A stretch of 64,000 bases of DNA. Source: Lycium barbarum. Taxonomy: Eukaryota; Streptophyta; Magnoliopsida; Solanales; Solanaceae. The translations under genes and the position numbers were made by a program. The stretch lies in NCBI RefSeq assembly GCF_019175385.1, contig NC_083340.1, positions 7,355,706 to 7,419,705 on the forward strand. The letters run 5' to 3'. The notes under the pieces were generated by a model. It saw nothing but the letters and a program-made list of their open reading frames with translations, was not told the DNA's origin and ran no database searches. Below are positions 1 to 10,540 of this stretch, one piece after another; within the stretch, counting starts at the first letter, position 1, and each line of letters starts with the position of its first letter.

Positions 1-1551
1 CAAGAATTGAGTGAATACAGATATAATTGGACTGAAAATTTTGAATTTCAGTATATACCATAGGAAAAGTAAGTTGGACAGTAAGGTTGTTCTAGTTGTT
101 AATCCAAAATTGGTAGATCGTGGCCTAATTGAATTACTCAAAGCGTGAGCAAATATAAATAATTAGATTGATTGAAATTTTAACAGGAATCCTGAGGGCG
201 GGGTATTCTAATTTAGTTACTAGTTAGCCAAAATAAGGGAATTAACACAAGATTGATATGATGTGATTATAGATTGATCGAAGGAAGTGGTACGGATTTG
301 CATGGTGACGAGTCTGGTATTTCGACACGAGTACTGTGAGTAGTAATCATACCACAATTTGTATTTTCATAACCTGCATGGTTTATACATGATTTTGAAA
401 ATAATATGTGTTACCGATGCTTTGAAATTGCATGTGGGACAAGTCCTTTACTTGATATGGTACCGAACAGTTTACTTGAGATGTTTACCGGTTATTCTAA
501 TTGTTTTCACCATTACTAGATATGTTCTACCGATACTTGAGATATGATTACCGTTTCTAAAATGAAATTACATGATTTGATAAGAATTGATATGCCGTGT
601 ATTATTTTGAAAATGCTTTATATGAGCATTTGTAGTTTACAAAGAAAAGTATTAATGGGAGGAGACTTTGAAGGATCCCGTAGCTAACGGCGGGTTCGTT
701 AGACCTGGTGCACCTTGTATTTGCAGATTACAGTTATAGCCCTCGCTAGTGGTAAGGTAGAACTAGCATACATGTAACATTTTCCCTCGAGCAGGGACCT
801 ACAGTTATATTTGACTCCTTTTACGAAGGGGTCCACATGATATAGATTACATGATCCTTTCTTGGAAACCTCCCAGATATAAGATTTGATATGACAGTGT
901 TTACAAAGTTTATTATTGAATTGTTAAATGATTTCTGCTTACATGAAAATAGACAAGATTGGTTATTGCTACCGTTTTGCAAAAACGACATTTATTTCGT
1001 GATATTTCATGAATATTATATAAGCATGTTTTCTGACTTGTCCCCAATAGAAACGGTTGTGGTTAAGTGTTATTACTCACTGAGAAAACATCTCACTCCT
1101 CGCTATTTTTTTTACAGAGACTACAGGTGACGTTGGTGAGGATTACGGTAACTAGAGAGCACGAGTTGAAAGTTCCTAGTGAGCCCCGCACTTGTCCGTG
1201 TGGGCCATGATTCTATTATTTATGATGGTCTTTTCTTTTGAACTCTTAGAGTTGCTCCATAGTCATTTGATTTATTCCATGAGTATTCTATATTTATTCT
1301 AAACTGGTGACTAGTATTAGACGTTTTTCCCGTATTTCAGAGATGTTTTAGTATCATTACGTTGAAAACGGGTTGATTGCATTTAGTTTGGTTGAGATCG
1401 GATGTTTCTATTGTTGATTTTGAGACAGGAAATTTTGGATAGTCATAAAAATAGGGGAAACTCTGTCCGATTTTCTGTAAATTCTCGTTAAGGCTTGCTT
1501 TGGGAATCCTACCCTATAGCGCCGGTCATGGTCCTAAATTGGGTCGTGACA
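1..1551 (+). mobile_element. Ty3/gypsy-type LTR, right part (cut by window edge)
   Basis: No credible gene lies here. The stretch ends in GGGTCGTGACA at 1541-1551, a typical right end of Solanaceae Ty3/gypsy LTRs. Its last 60 bases resemble the right end of the LTRs described at 17848 and 24022 when read on their minus strand (a GGTCATGG block followed by GTCGTGACA or GGCGTGACA). The block at 1180-1215, with GTGAGCCCCGCAC, resembles the GTGAGCCCC block of the same LTR family near 63780. No PBS, PPT or second LTR is visible, so a solo LTR and a piece of a larger element cannot be separated. The left end lies outside the window. Confidence 0.5.
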
Positions 1552-1788
1552 GTAAAAGAAACTCTATACCTATTTAAGGAACTAACAAGATATCCCAGCA
1601 CTTATCATCCGTCTTTTCTAACTTCATAAAGGTTTTGTTATTAAATACATTGCATTAGAAGATAAGATGACAATTGAATTTTGTTAAAGTAATACTATAT
1701 GATTCAATGTACTTAAACAAGTCAAATTAAAATTTGTCATAAATATATTCTTCAAATTTTTCGCGCATCGCGCGGGTATGAATACTAG
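1552..1788 (+). mobile_element. Helitron 3' terminal segment (+ strand)
   Basis: An AT-rich tail is followed by a GC hairpin at 1762-1774 (stem CGCGC / GCGCG, loop ATC). Ten bases further the element ends in CTAG at 1785-1788, followed by T. A hairpin 8-12 bases before a terminal CTAG/CTRR is the diagnostic 3' end of plant Helitrons. The same hairpin occurs at 2108-2122 (minus strand) and 13530-13544 (plus strand). The 5' end of this copy is not visible; the LTR ending at 1551 may interrupt it. Confidence 0.6.
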
Positions 1789-2094
1789 TATATAAAATAG
1801 GAGAGGTACAAACAATATGGTTAAGCCAAGTGACAAGCTAATAACAAGCCACTTGGCAATTTTAAGACAAAGTTGATAAGAATTGTAATAACTAATAACT
1901 ACTTATAATTTAAATTAACAACTTAATATTTAAAGTATTTTTTTATAGATAAACCTAAATTTTAGTAGTTGATATATTATAGAACCCAACAATCTATAGA
2001 ATTCTTCTCCACGTAATCTGATGTTAAATCTGAATTAGAATAGTTTCCAACTCTATTCAATTTCAAAATACGGATGCTTATCACTTTTTTTTCA
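1789..2094 (+). repeat. Helitron 5'-end-like block and AT-rich spacer
   Basis: The block at about 1816-1880 (AAGCCAAGTGACAAG ... CCACTTGGCAATTTTAAG) closely resembles sequences at 10565-10610 and 12891-12960. The last of these sits at the start of a putative short Helitron, so I read the block as a Helitron 5'-proximal sequence. It directly abuts the CTAG end at 1788, but no 5' TC is seen, so its edge may be truncated. The remainder to 2094 is AT-rich with no gene. Confidence 0.4.
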
Positions 2095-2122
2095 CTAGTA
2101 TACGTATCCGCGCGATGCGCGG
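2095..2122 (-). other. Helitron 3' terminus: hairpin + CTAG
   Basis: Read on the minus strand: CCGCGC-ATC-GCGCGG (2122 to 2108, perfect 6 bp stem), then nine bases, then CTAG (2098-2095). The next host base is T, as expected for insertion between A and T. Confidence 0.75.
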
Positions 2123-3038
2123 ATCGCTTCAAAAGAAATGAATCATTATAAATATTGTGCCTAAGATGTTAAAATAAGGACACAACACTTAAAAGATTAA
2201 ATAAAGATGAAAGAAGTAGACTTGAAAGAAGTATGTTGAATGAACAGGTACATATGTTATCATTTCAGATGACAAATATAAACAAATACCCACTGCATGG
2301 AAGTATCAAAAGATATGCCAATTGATAAATAAAGCAACAATAGCAACTTTTGTGGCTAAAAAGCATATTAGATACAGGTAGTTCGTTCCTTATGAGTCAG
2401 TTAAGCAAACTTCCATATCTCGACAAAGTATTGCAGTGGTGATGAAGCTTTCCGAGACTTTACTTCTATTTGTTCTGAAAACGAAGGTAGCTTGAAAAAT
2501 ATTACTAATTCCAGAGTAAGAAAAGTATGCTTTTTATTTCAAACAGAAGGTCTTTCTCACGAAGCATACTTGAGTGTCACAATATCTCAGTAGGTAAAAA
2601 GCTCTTGTAGCTAAAAACTAAAAAGAGAGCATATATGAAGAGAAGGATTTTGAAGAGATTCAAGTTGACAGCAGCTCAATATACAGTGATAAGAAGTAAC
2701 TTAAACTTAGTAAAATGTAACTGTTGGAAGCTTAAAGACTCTTCCTCTGGTTCAACAATATCCTCCTCACTGTCACTACAAATTAGAGCATCACTACCAT
2801 GCTGCTCATAATATATCTGCCTTCAGCGAACCATTGATTGGTATTCAGCCACGAAATTTATATGCTTTGTGAATAAGATTGAGAACAAAATGTATTGGGA
2901 TAAAATCCTCATTTTGATTAAGAAGAAGCAATTCACATGATCAATTCATTTAGCAATTTGTCTGGCATGGTAAGACCAAAAGATCAAAAGACAACAGTAA
3001 AAGATAACAATTAAGCGAAAAGTTTATTTAACAACCTC

Positions 3039-4705
3039 TCAAATCAAATTATGAAAAACCTCTTTGTACACTACATTTTTGGCTTCATTTGTTATTTTCC
3101 CATCATCGTCGTAAACCAAAATCTTTAACCCTTCCCTATTTGTCACCCGTGAAAGAGCAACATACAGTTGTCCATGTGTAAACACTGGTTTCTTAAAAAA
3201 TAACCCCACATGAGATAGCGACTGGCCTTGACTTTTATTAATGGTCATGGCAAAAGACACAACGATAGGAAATTGTCTTCGCTGGAACTTAAAAGGTATT
3301 CTCGCATCAGATGGAGTCAACGTCATTCTTGGGATAAACACTTTTTCTCCGGCCATTTTCCCTGATAAAACCTTGGCTTCAATAACCTGATTTCCAAGTC
3401 TTGTGATGATCAGCCTTGTGCCATTACACAACCCCGATGATTGGTCTATATTTCTCAACAACATCACTGGTACACCCACCTTCAATGTAATTGAGTGATT
3501 TGGAATTCCAGAACATTTAATGCTGTTCAGGAATTCCGGTGTATGTACGTGCTCCAACGCTGTAAAAGAATGATCCGACATAGAAACAGAATCAGAACTC
3601 AGATATCTCTTCTCAGGATTATGATTAAGTGAAACCATATATTCATTAATCAACTCCACCATGTTAAGAGTCGGAGCAAGAATTGCTCTTTGCTGGAGGT
3701 AATCTATGTCACTGGAATGACTAAAGAAATCAGGATATGTACTCTCTACAATTGCCGATATTGGATCATCACAATCATTTATGAGAAGATCTTCGGGGAT
3801 TTGAACTGTTTCAATCCCATCAACGGAGCTTCCAATATTTCCATCACCGATTGCCAAAATCCAATCAGAAAAGTTTCTTAACTCTTCCAAATGCTCGCCT
3901 AACTGATTTCCTTGCAATCTCATATTCCTTGTTAGCTTTAAGACTTCACAATGCCTCCATAAATCTGAAGAATTTAAAGTAGCATTAACAATATCTTGCC
4001 TACTTCCTTTCGTAATGACCGGCAAAATTTGCCTGAAGTCACCACCAAGAACAACTGTTTTCCCTCCAAAAGGTTTATCTAAACTGGATCTGTCTCTAAA
4101 TCTAAGAATATCTCTAATAGTTTGATCAAGAGCTTCAAAACAGTACCTATGCATCATTGGTGCCTCATCCCAAATAATTAACTTTGTCTTGACAATCAGA
4201 TTTGCTAGAGGACTACCTTGCTTTATATTGCATGTTGCATCTTCAGTTGGATTGAGAGGAATTGCAAATCTCGAATGAGCTGTCCGACCTCCTGGTAAAA
4301 AAAGCGATGCAATGCCACTTGATGCGACAGTTAACACAATATCTCCTCTAGATTGTATTCCAGAAGATAGAGTCCTCCAGATAAAAGTCTTGCCTGTTCC
4401 TCCATGACCATATAAAAAGAACAATCCACCTTTGGCTTCACTCACTGTTGTCATTATTTTATCATAAACTGTCTTTTGCTCAACTGTCAAATTCATTAAC
4501 AATTGCTGGTGTTCCGCCATCAAAGAGCGCCTGTCATAACGCAATTCATCATTGATTAATCTATTGGAACTGTCCACTTCTTCCTCACTGTAAACAGGTT
4601 TTGGCATTGTTAAAAAATCTTGAAAACTTCTTCCGCAACCTTTCAAAATTTTTTCTAACTTTTGTAAACAACGATTTTTCAGTTCATCATCTGATACCTC
4701 TGCCT
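3039..4705 (-). CDS. PIF1-like helicase exon of the Helitron protein
   Basis: This is the last exon, encoding the C-terminal superfamily 1B helicase that unwinds DNA during rolling-circle transposition. Visible motifs, in order: Walker A GHGGTGKTF, Walker B LIIWDEAPM, motif III VVLGGDFRQILPV, the FAMTINKSQGQSL motif and the terminal VALSRVTNREGLKIL. All are PIF1/Helitron hallmarks. The exon opens after a CTTTCAG acceptor at about 4706 and joins the preceding Rep exon across a 369 bp intron, giving the usual ELKN...LEKILKGCGRSFQDF linker. It stops with TGA at 3041-3039. No stop or frameshift is seen inside. It is not a cellular PIF1 gene, because the Rep exons sit directly upstream on the same strand. 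Confidence 0.88.
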
Positions 4706-5074
4706 CTGAAAGAACAAATATATCACAGAATATGAATGGTATTAATATAAAAGTATCTTATTTACATAAAGATAAAAAGGTTTATTATACGTCCCATTTA
4801 GTTATGTTAATTATTTTTAGTTATGGATTGGATAATAACAATGGAGGACTTAGGAATGCTATATTCAGGAAAGTAATGACATATAAAAAGGAAAGTAAAT
4901 AATACATATTATGGATAGGTTTCACTACACTTGCATTGCTTCCCAATCAGTTTCCCCTTTATATGTTCTTTTTCGTCATCCTACGACTAAATAAACCTTG
5001 ATATCTTCATATGTAGGCTAATAATAATGTAAAACATCATATCATAACTTGAGAATATAAGTTTAGATTTATAC

Positions 5075-6292
5075 CCGGATTAGATAATAATACTCTTTCT
5101 TCGTGGAGGATATCCTCTGATAATAATTGCCATGTTGATTGCCAAACATACTCTGGCCGTGACATCGAATTGGATAATAACAGCATAGCAAATAATTGTC
5201 TTAGATACGATGGCATTCCCCAGTCACTTGCTTCCTTTATGGCATCAACATACTCTCTGTCATCATCTAATAAGCCAAGTGCATAACACGCATCTCTAAA
5301 AGTGGTGTGATCACGATTGTTGATTCTTTTAAGATCCCCATAGCATGTTGGACCTCTAATGACATTCAACAGTAATCTAAGATAATATAACTCGCCACTT
5401 CCAGGAGGAACAAATAAAATCCTTCCTATGGAAAATGCAGAAGTTTTTCTTTTTTCCCATTTTTTCGTTTTTCTATCCCACACAAACTTAAGAGGAAATT
5501 CTGCATATGTTAATTCTCTTGCTTCAGCAAATACTTCATTTGCCTTAAACCAACTTAAAAACATTGATTCCTTTACACTTGGTCTATTGGCAACAACATC
5601 AATTGGATCATCATCAGCAAATATGACATTCTGCTCATCTTCAAGATGAAATGCCCGCCTTTCCACAGGAGGTTCCCTATGGTGAATTGGATATTTGAAT
5701 ATTCTCCAAGCTGCTTCACATGATGATATGTATCGACAATCATAGTACATATTGATTTCATCAACATTTGATGAATCTTCATCATGCATACTTTGAGAAA
5801 AAGCAGCCGTGACGCGATCATTTCCTTTATTAACGTACTTAAATAAGTACTTAATGGATCTTGACTGGTTGCACCATTCCACATTTATATGAGCACCATA
5901 CTTCAATAATAAGAAGCGATTATGCGGCACCACACACCTGTTATCCAAGTCAATACCATCCTTCTTTATAGTTCTACCAGTGTCCCTTCTTCTGTAAACA
6001 GGATAACCATCTTCATCGATTATGGTCGACACAACAAACTTTTTTGGAAAGTGCTTTGTGCATCTACCATTCTGCATGCAAGGAGATGATTTTGTAGCAG
6101 AACCACATGGCCCATGCATCATGAATAATTTCACAGCCTTGTAATAGTGAGGATCAACCAATTCATCTGGTACTTTCGCCGAAATAATTCTATCAATATC
6201 AGTAGCAGTTGGATATTTATTATGCTCATGAAGAAAAAGCAAGATGTGAGCATGAGGTAGGCCTTGTTTTTGGAATTCAATTGTATAAATCA
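5075..6292 (-). CDS. Helitron Rep (HUH nuclease) exon
   Basis: This exon encodes the rolling-circle replication initiator that nicks and joins DNA strands. It begins after a GATGCAG acceptor with VIYTIEFQKQGLPHAHIL, where HAH is the metal-binding HUH motif. The tyrosine motif follows as KYLFKYVNKGNDRV, with the two catalytic tyrosines spaced as in Helitrons. The PSYLRQLFAMLLL region and SRPEYVWQ lead to a donor at about 5074. It is open throughout. The 127 bp upstream intron contains a T-rich tract; the downstream intron is 369 bp. Confidence 0.85.
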
Positions 6293-6419
6293 CTGCATCA
6301 AAAAAAGAATGTATTTAATATAGAAATAGTAGTTGGAATCTATATTTAAAAAAAATCATTACCTTATGTACAATCAAAAAAAAAAAAAAAGCTCTTATTT
6401 AGACGGAGGAATTGTATAC

Positions 6420-7329
6420 CTGCTTTTACTCTTCCAAAAATCTGGTTCTTTTGCAAATCCTTTATTAATTGGTCCAATTTGATTTTGAAAACTCTAGATA
6501 AAATGTTTGGACGATCCTCGGGATTTAAACCCCTACTCTCCACAAACCTACGAATCTCTGGCCACTTTGGATTGCAAGTAAACGTGATGAAAAGATCAGG
6601 GTAGCCTGCCCATTTGCATATCGCCATAGCATCTTGATAATTTTGAAGCATGTACCGTGCACCCCCTGTGAAGGTGGATGGTAAAATGACCCTTTTTCCT
6701 TGAGAAGATGGATTAATTTCTCCACGCAGAAGTGCATCTGCTAACCCTTTATACATATGAGATCTCAACAGCTTTTGATTAATCCTAATATACCTCAATC
6801 GAGAAGATTCCATCATTGTATATGCATCGACCAAGAATTGTTGAAATAATCTTCTCGAAGACACAATCGTTGGTTCTTCATCCCTCCTTTCTTGAATTTT
6901 GTAAGCAAAATATTCTCGTATGCTTACACGTTGCCTCCCTCCAGATGTACCTAAAGGAATGTCCTTTCTATAGCCGTCTTCACCATATGGAAAAAGTAAA
7001 GGATATTGAAGGCTTAAATAGGCAGCATTCAGTTCATTAATCCTTTGTAGCTGTCCAGATTGGGTTTCAATGATGATATCTCTATCACATCTAGATAGTT
7101 CAAAATCTCCCACCACTAAGGCAGCTACCTCTGAAACCGTCGGTAAGTTGTATCTTCTTCCATCGGTGCTCCTTTTTCCAATTAATCTAAGTCTAACACT
7201 GGAGCGTCTATCTTCTTGAAATCTGTCTCGCACCATTCTAAATGTCTTGGCCAAAACATTGTGGTCATCAAGCATTTTCTTAGATCATCAACAATCTCAG
7301 CATGAAGTTTGTTTCCATTTTGACCATGA
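6420..7329 (-). pseudogene. Helitron_like_N domain exon (frameshifted)
   Basis: The exon encodes the conserved N-terminal Helitron domain: MLDDHNVLAKTFRMVRD, LPTVSEVAALVVGD, LQYPLLFPYGEDGY, REYFAYKIQ, RLFQQFLVDAYTM and YPDLFITFTCNPKWPEI are all readable. It ends at a GCAG/GTATAC donor at about 6420, and joining to the next exon gives the continuous family sequence GRVKAVIYTIEFQKQ. A single-base deletion near 7277 breaks the frame between EIVDDLRK and MLDDHN, so the intact reading frame begins only at 7275. Confidence 0.8.
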
Positions 7330-7425
7330 CTGTGAAGAATTTTTCAGCAATAAATTAACAGTTATTGTATTGTCATGTAACATATTAATCAAAATATTAT
7401 TACTGAAGAATGGTAGAACACTAAC

Positions 7426-7672
7426 CTCATAGTATGCATTCTATTTTGCACTTCATTTTCTGTATCATAGATATATAATTGCGCAAACTTTGGGATGGTT
7501 CCCTCAGGTGGCAATAAGCTTCCAATTTGATGATAGTTCTGTCCAGACAATTTGAATGTTCTTGGTCCTCATGTTTGATTTACAGAAACATCAACCTTTC
7601 CCCCCATTGATGTAAATGAGAACATAGAATTATAACTCCTAATATGCTCTCGAAAGTGGTTGCTTTTATTAC
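7426..7672 (-). pseudogene. Helitron N-terminal exon with in-frame stop
   Basis: It starts after a GCAG acceptor and reads NKSNHFREHIRSYNSMFSFTSMG, then TGA at 7571-7569, then GPRTFKLSGQNYHQIGSLLP and KFAQLYIYDTENEVQNRM. The last two are highly conserved in plant Helitron proteins. It ends at a GAG/GTTAGT donor at about 7426. The stop lies where homologues usually have a short GRGP segment. Confidence 0.7.
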
Positions 7673-7759
7673 CTGCGTAAAAAAAGAGTTGGTTATTATG
7701 AAATATATATGAAACGCGGATATTCTTACAATAAGATAGATAGAGATATTTTTTCTAAC

Positions 7760-7951
7760 CCGATCCGAATAGCATTTGCTTTAAAATTTGAGGAGGCTCA
7801 GTTGGATTCGGTAGCTTTATCTTTCCACGACCGCAACACAGAGAGAACTCTGGTCTTTGTTTTTTATAACGCTTGTTGATACTTTCTTCGTTCCAAAAAT
7901 ATGCCCCACAATTTTCACATTCATAAGTTGAATCTCCAATATCCCAGTAAT
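7760..7951 (-). CDS. Helitron N-terminal zinc-finger exon
   Basis: It reads DYWDIGDSTYECENCGAYF ... FSLCCGRGKIKLP ... PPQILKQMLFGSG between an AACAG acceptor and a GTTAG donor. The CxxC ... CC arrangement followed by GK(I/V)xLP is the zinc-finger-like N terminus common to plant Helitron proteins and probably binds DNA. It is open in this copy. Confidence 0.7.
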
Positions 7952-8474
7952 CTGTTAATGAAAAAAATTGTAGTTGGGTTGAAGTCCGGTGCTACTTTTG
8001 TGTGTCTTACTTACTTAATTCATTATGGATACTTTAAAAAAAAAGAAAGGGAAATAGTACATACCTTCACTGCAAATGTCCTCGCAGTTGACGTCATCCT
8101 CTAAAAAATCAATAGTAAAATGAAAAATTCACTGAAGATATTGTTTTAAATGATACCTACTGGAAATAATTCACAATCTTAGTTACTATTCACATACCTT
8201 CACAATCATCTTCATCTTCTTGACCTGTTATACATGACAGGAAAAAAAGGAGGACAAATTAAATTTTATGTGTGTTTATACAGAGTTTACCATAAATGAA
8301 TTTTACTGCATAAGAACCAATTTCGCAATGAGAAAATCACATGATTATTTGTCGACATTCTTAAAAAAGCAAACTCGATAGTACCTACTGACATTCACTG
8401 TAAAGCTTTTACAGCTCAATCAAAGAGAAATAAACTTTTTTTGGAACTGAGCATCAAGCCGCAGTTATCAAACT

Positions 8475-9326
8475 TTACGTTCATCATCTGGAGCAAAATT
8501 TAAATCAGGCAGTTGATCTTGACTTTGGATACCTGATGATTGTTTTTAGTATAAAATGAGTAATTCATAACATGGAAGTAGTAGCCAAAAAGAAAAATAT
8601 TTTCCTGAGAATTTAATATGGTCTTGATTTCTTATTTAGAAAGATTTTAGCAACTCACGACGACAACTTGAATGATGTTGTGGCGTATCAAATTTTTCTC
8701 TCAAATTTTCGTGCTGCATATTGTAAACACTTGGATCCGTTGTATGGTTCACCAAAATGCCTTTACCCTTCTTCTGCTTTGTACTTGTGGACAAACAACT
8801 TTCAAAATCTGCCACTAACAAATTAAGATCAAATAAACTTAAAATCTAGTTCTTCCGGAACAATATAGATAATTTTTAGACACAAATCAAGGTCAGTTTA
8901 ACATTCGAATAAGATAATTTTTAATAACTTGTGGTACAAAATTATATAATACCAAACAACGTCTTTATGATAACGTTGTCAAGTTTGGATGGTGAAAATG
9001 TAAAGAGACAGGGACTTTACCATAAACATCCGGATCACAGTTTAAATCAGGCAGTATATCTTGACTTTGTATACCTGTGATCGATTCTTTTAATATAAAA
9101 GGCTTAATTAATAACTCAAAGTAGACCATAAAGAATACATTTTCATGACAATTCTAGATTTAGTTAAGAAACTCACCAGAACAATTTGAATGATCTTGCG
9201 GAGTAGCATTACTGAAACTCAAATTTCCATATCGCATATCGAAACTATTTGAATCTGTAATCTCATTCAATAATATGCCTTTACCCTTACTCTGCTTAGT
9301 ACTTGTGGACAAACAACTTTCAAAAT
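8475..9326 (-). repeat. Duplicated two-exon unit in Helitron gene 5' part
   Basis: Two copies of the same exon pair are present. Exon 9326-9180 reads DFESCLSTSTKQSKGKGILL ... and exon 8814-8640 reads DFESCLSTSTKQKKGKGILV ... Each is followed by a short exon, GIQSQDILPDLN (9076-9021) or GIQSQDQLPDLN (8533-8475). Introns are duplicated as well. The copies are about 510-540 bp apart and clearly diverged. The encoded segment is polar with no domain I recognise. Confidence 0.7.
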
Positions 9327-9433
9327 CTGCCATTAACAAGTTAAGGTGTTAAAAGAAACTTAAAATTCAAATATTCTAGATGAATTTATATAATAATTTG
9401 ATACAAATCTAGAAACATGACACTAAAAAAGAC

Positions 9434-9775
9434 TAACCATTTCTCAAATCTCGTAGCGGAAGGTACTTTGGATTATGTGCAAGAGGTTGTGATGAAGAAA
9501 CCTGTCCACGTCTCATTATAGGGATACTAATTGGGGGTGTAAAATTTTGGTATGATGGAATTGGCGCTAGAACATATGCCTCTCTTTTATCTCCATCGGG
9601 TGTATGCATTCCAAGCATTCTAACGCGACTCAAACCTGATTCAGCTGAATTCTGTTGTGATGTTCCCTGGCATACAGTTCTATTAATTGACATGTTCGAG
9701 CTCATCACATTCTCTTGTTTTCTCGTTTCATTGACATCATTGCTCGAGAAACTCCTCATGATTCTCGACTGGTTA
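9434..9775 (-). CDS. Helitron gene 5' exon, unknown segment
   Basis: An open exon begins after an AACTGTTAACAG-like acceptor and reads VNQSRIMRSFSSNDVNE ... RVRMLGMHTPDGDKREAYVL ... PISIPIMRRGQVSSSQPL ... LPLRDLRNG before a GTTAGT donor at about 9435. It is serine- and polar-rich and has no recognised domain. Upstream it probably joins exon 9952-9873 (ENVDPTYGSG ... PLCDITN). The assignment to the Helitron gene is by position and strand only. Confidence 0.45.
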
Positions 9776-10000
9776 ACTGTTCAGGAAATATTTTCAAGTA
9801 AAGTAAGCATGTCATATATGTAGAATCTATGTAAAAAAATAACCATATTTTATACGGAAACTGACCATTCGTTATATCACATAGAGGCGGAGTAACTTTT
9901 TTTTCTGTTTCGAGACCACTACCGCTGCCATAAGTGGGGTCAACATTCTCTGTAGAAAAAATGGCATTGTGTTGAAAATAAGATAGATAAAGAAACAAAA

Positions 10001-10540
10001 CTGAAAAGTAATATAATGCGACTCTACACAGTGACTACGAAAAAATATAAATGGAAATGCTCATGTCATATGTTCCTGGACCAGCAAATTTTCAGTGCAA
10101 ATCATTGTGCATTGAAATATTTTTTTATTCCCATAATGTGGTTTTTAAGGCGGGATATCCAGTACTAACTTTGAGATTAATTTTGTATCATGTTTCGTCG
10201 AATGCCTTCTACCAAACAAAATATAAAATGAAGCCCACACTTAAATATGAGATATCCCATATAATCCCATTAACTTGGGATTATTTTATACCACATTTAG
10301 ATTGGATAAATTTATACCAGGATTATAATCGTACAATTATAATACCGGGAAAATTCTATCCGCGTACCAAACGAACTTATAAGATACTTTTAAAAAGCCA
10401 ATTCAAACACCATTTAAGGTTTAATGATCAAAGTTCATACCATTGATACCCAAGGAGTATTTAGTCCGTTTTCGATTCCGTAAGCATATGCGGTTTACTC
10501 TCGCTAATACGGATGCTTATCACTTTTTTTTTTTCATTTT
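10001..10540. other. Region expected to hold the Helitron 5' end; no gene
   Basis: AT-rich, no credible ORF. 10140-10400 contains inverted words (AATCCCATTAACTTGGGATT at 10264-10283, and a GCGTACCAAACG edge at about 10366) that suggest a decayed MITE. 10480-10497 contains an imperfect GC inverted repeat (CCGTAAGCATATGCGG). The 15-base word ACGGATGCTTATCAC plus a T run at 10509-10532 repeats 2070-2092. Confidence 0.35.

Larger units (their letters stand above)
3039..9952 (-). pseudogene. Helitron Rep/PIF1-like helicase gene (whole locus)
   Basis: This is a multi-exon gene for the Helitron replication initiator-helicase. Exons inferred from GT/AG junctions and family resemblance, 5' to 3': about 9952-9873, 9775-9434, 9326-9180, 9076-9021, 8814-8640, 8533-8475, 8224-8201, 8101-8066, 7951-7760, 7672-7426, 7329-6420, 6292-5075, 4705-3039. 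Two lesions are visible. An in-frame TGA lies at 7571-7569 in the exon that otherwise reads FKLSGQNYHQIGSLLP. A one-base loss near 7277 separates an EIVDDLRK reading from MLDDHNVLAKTFRM. The long helicase and Rep exons are otherwise open. The 5' exons are weak, encode low-complexity acidic protein, and rest only on splice signals and duplication (see 8475-9326). Confidence 0.7.
2095..10000 (-). mobile_element. Autonomous-type Helitron, decayed
   Basis: On the minus strand a Helitron 3' end (hairpin plus CTAG) lies at 2095-2122. Upstream of it on the same strand, a multi-exon Rep/helicase gene fills 3039-9952. The arrangement (N-terminal zinc finger, Helitron N domain, HUH Rep, PIF1 helicase, then a roughly 0.9 kb tail to the hairpin) is that of an autonomous rolling-circle element. 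Its 5' terminus was not identified; it should lie between about 9955 and 10540, and the end coordinate given is a minimum. The gene has a stop and a frameshift, so this copy is probably immobile unless helped in trans. Confidence 0.7.

Noticed and set aside
3039..4705. Host cellular PIF1 DNA helicase gene
   Set aside because: Upstream exons encode the Helitron N and HUH Rep domains on the same strand, and a Helitron 3' hairpin with CTAG lies downstream; it is a transposon gene.
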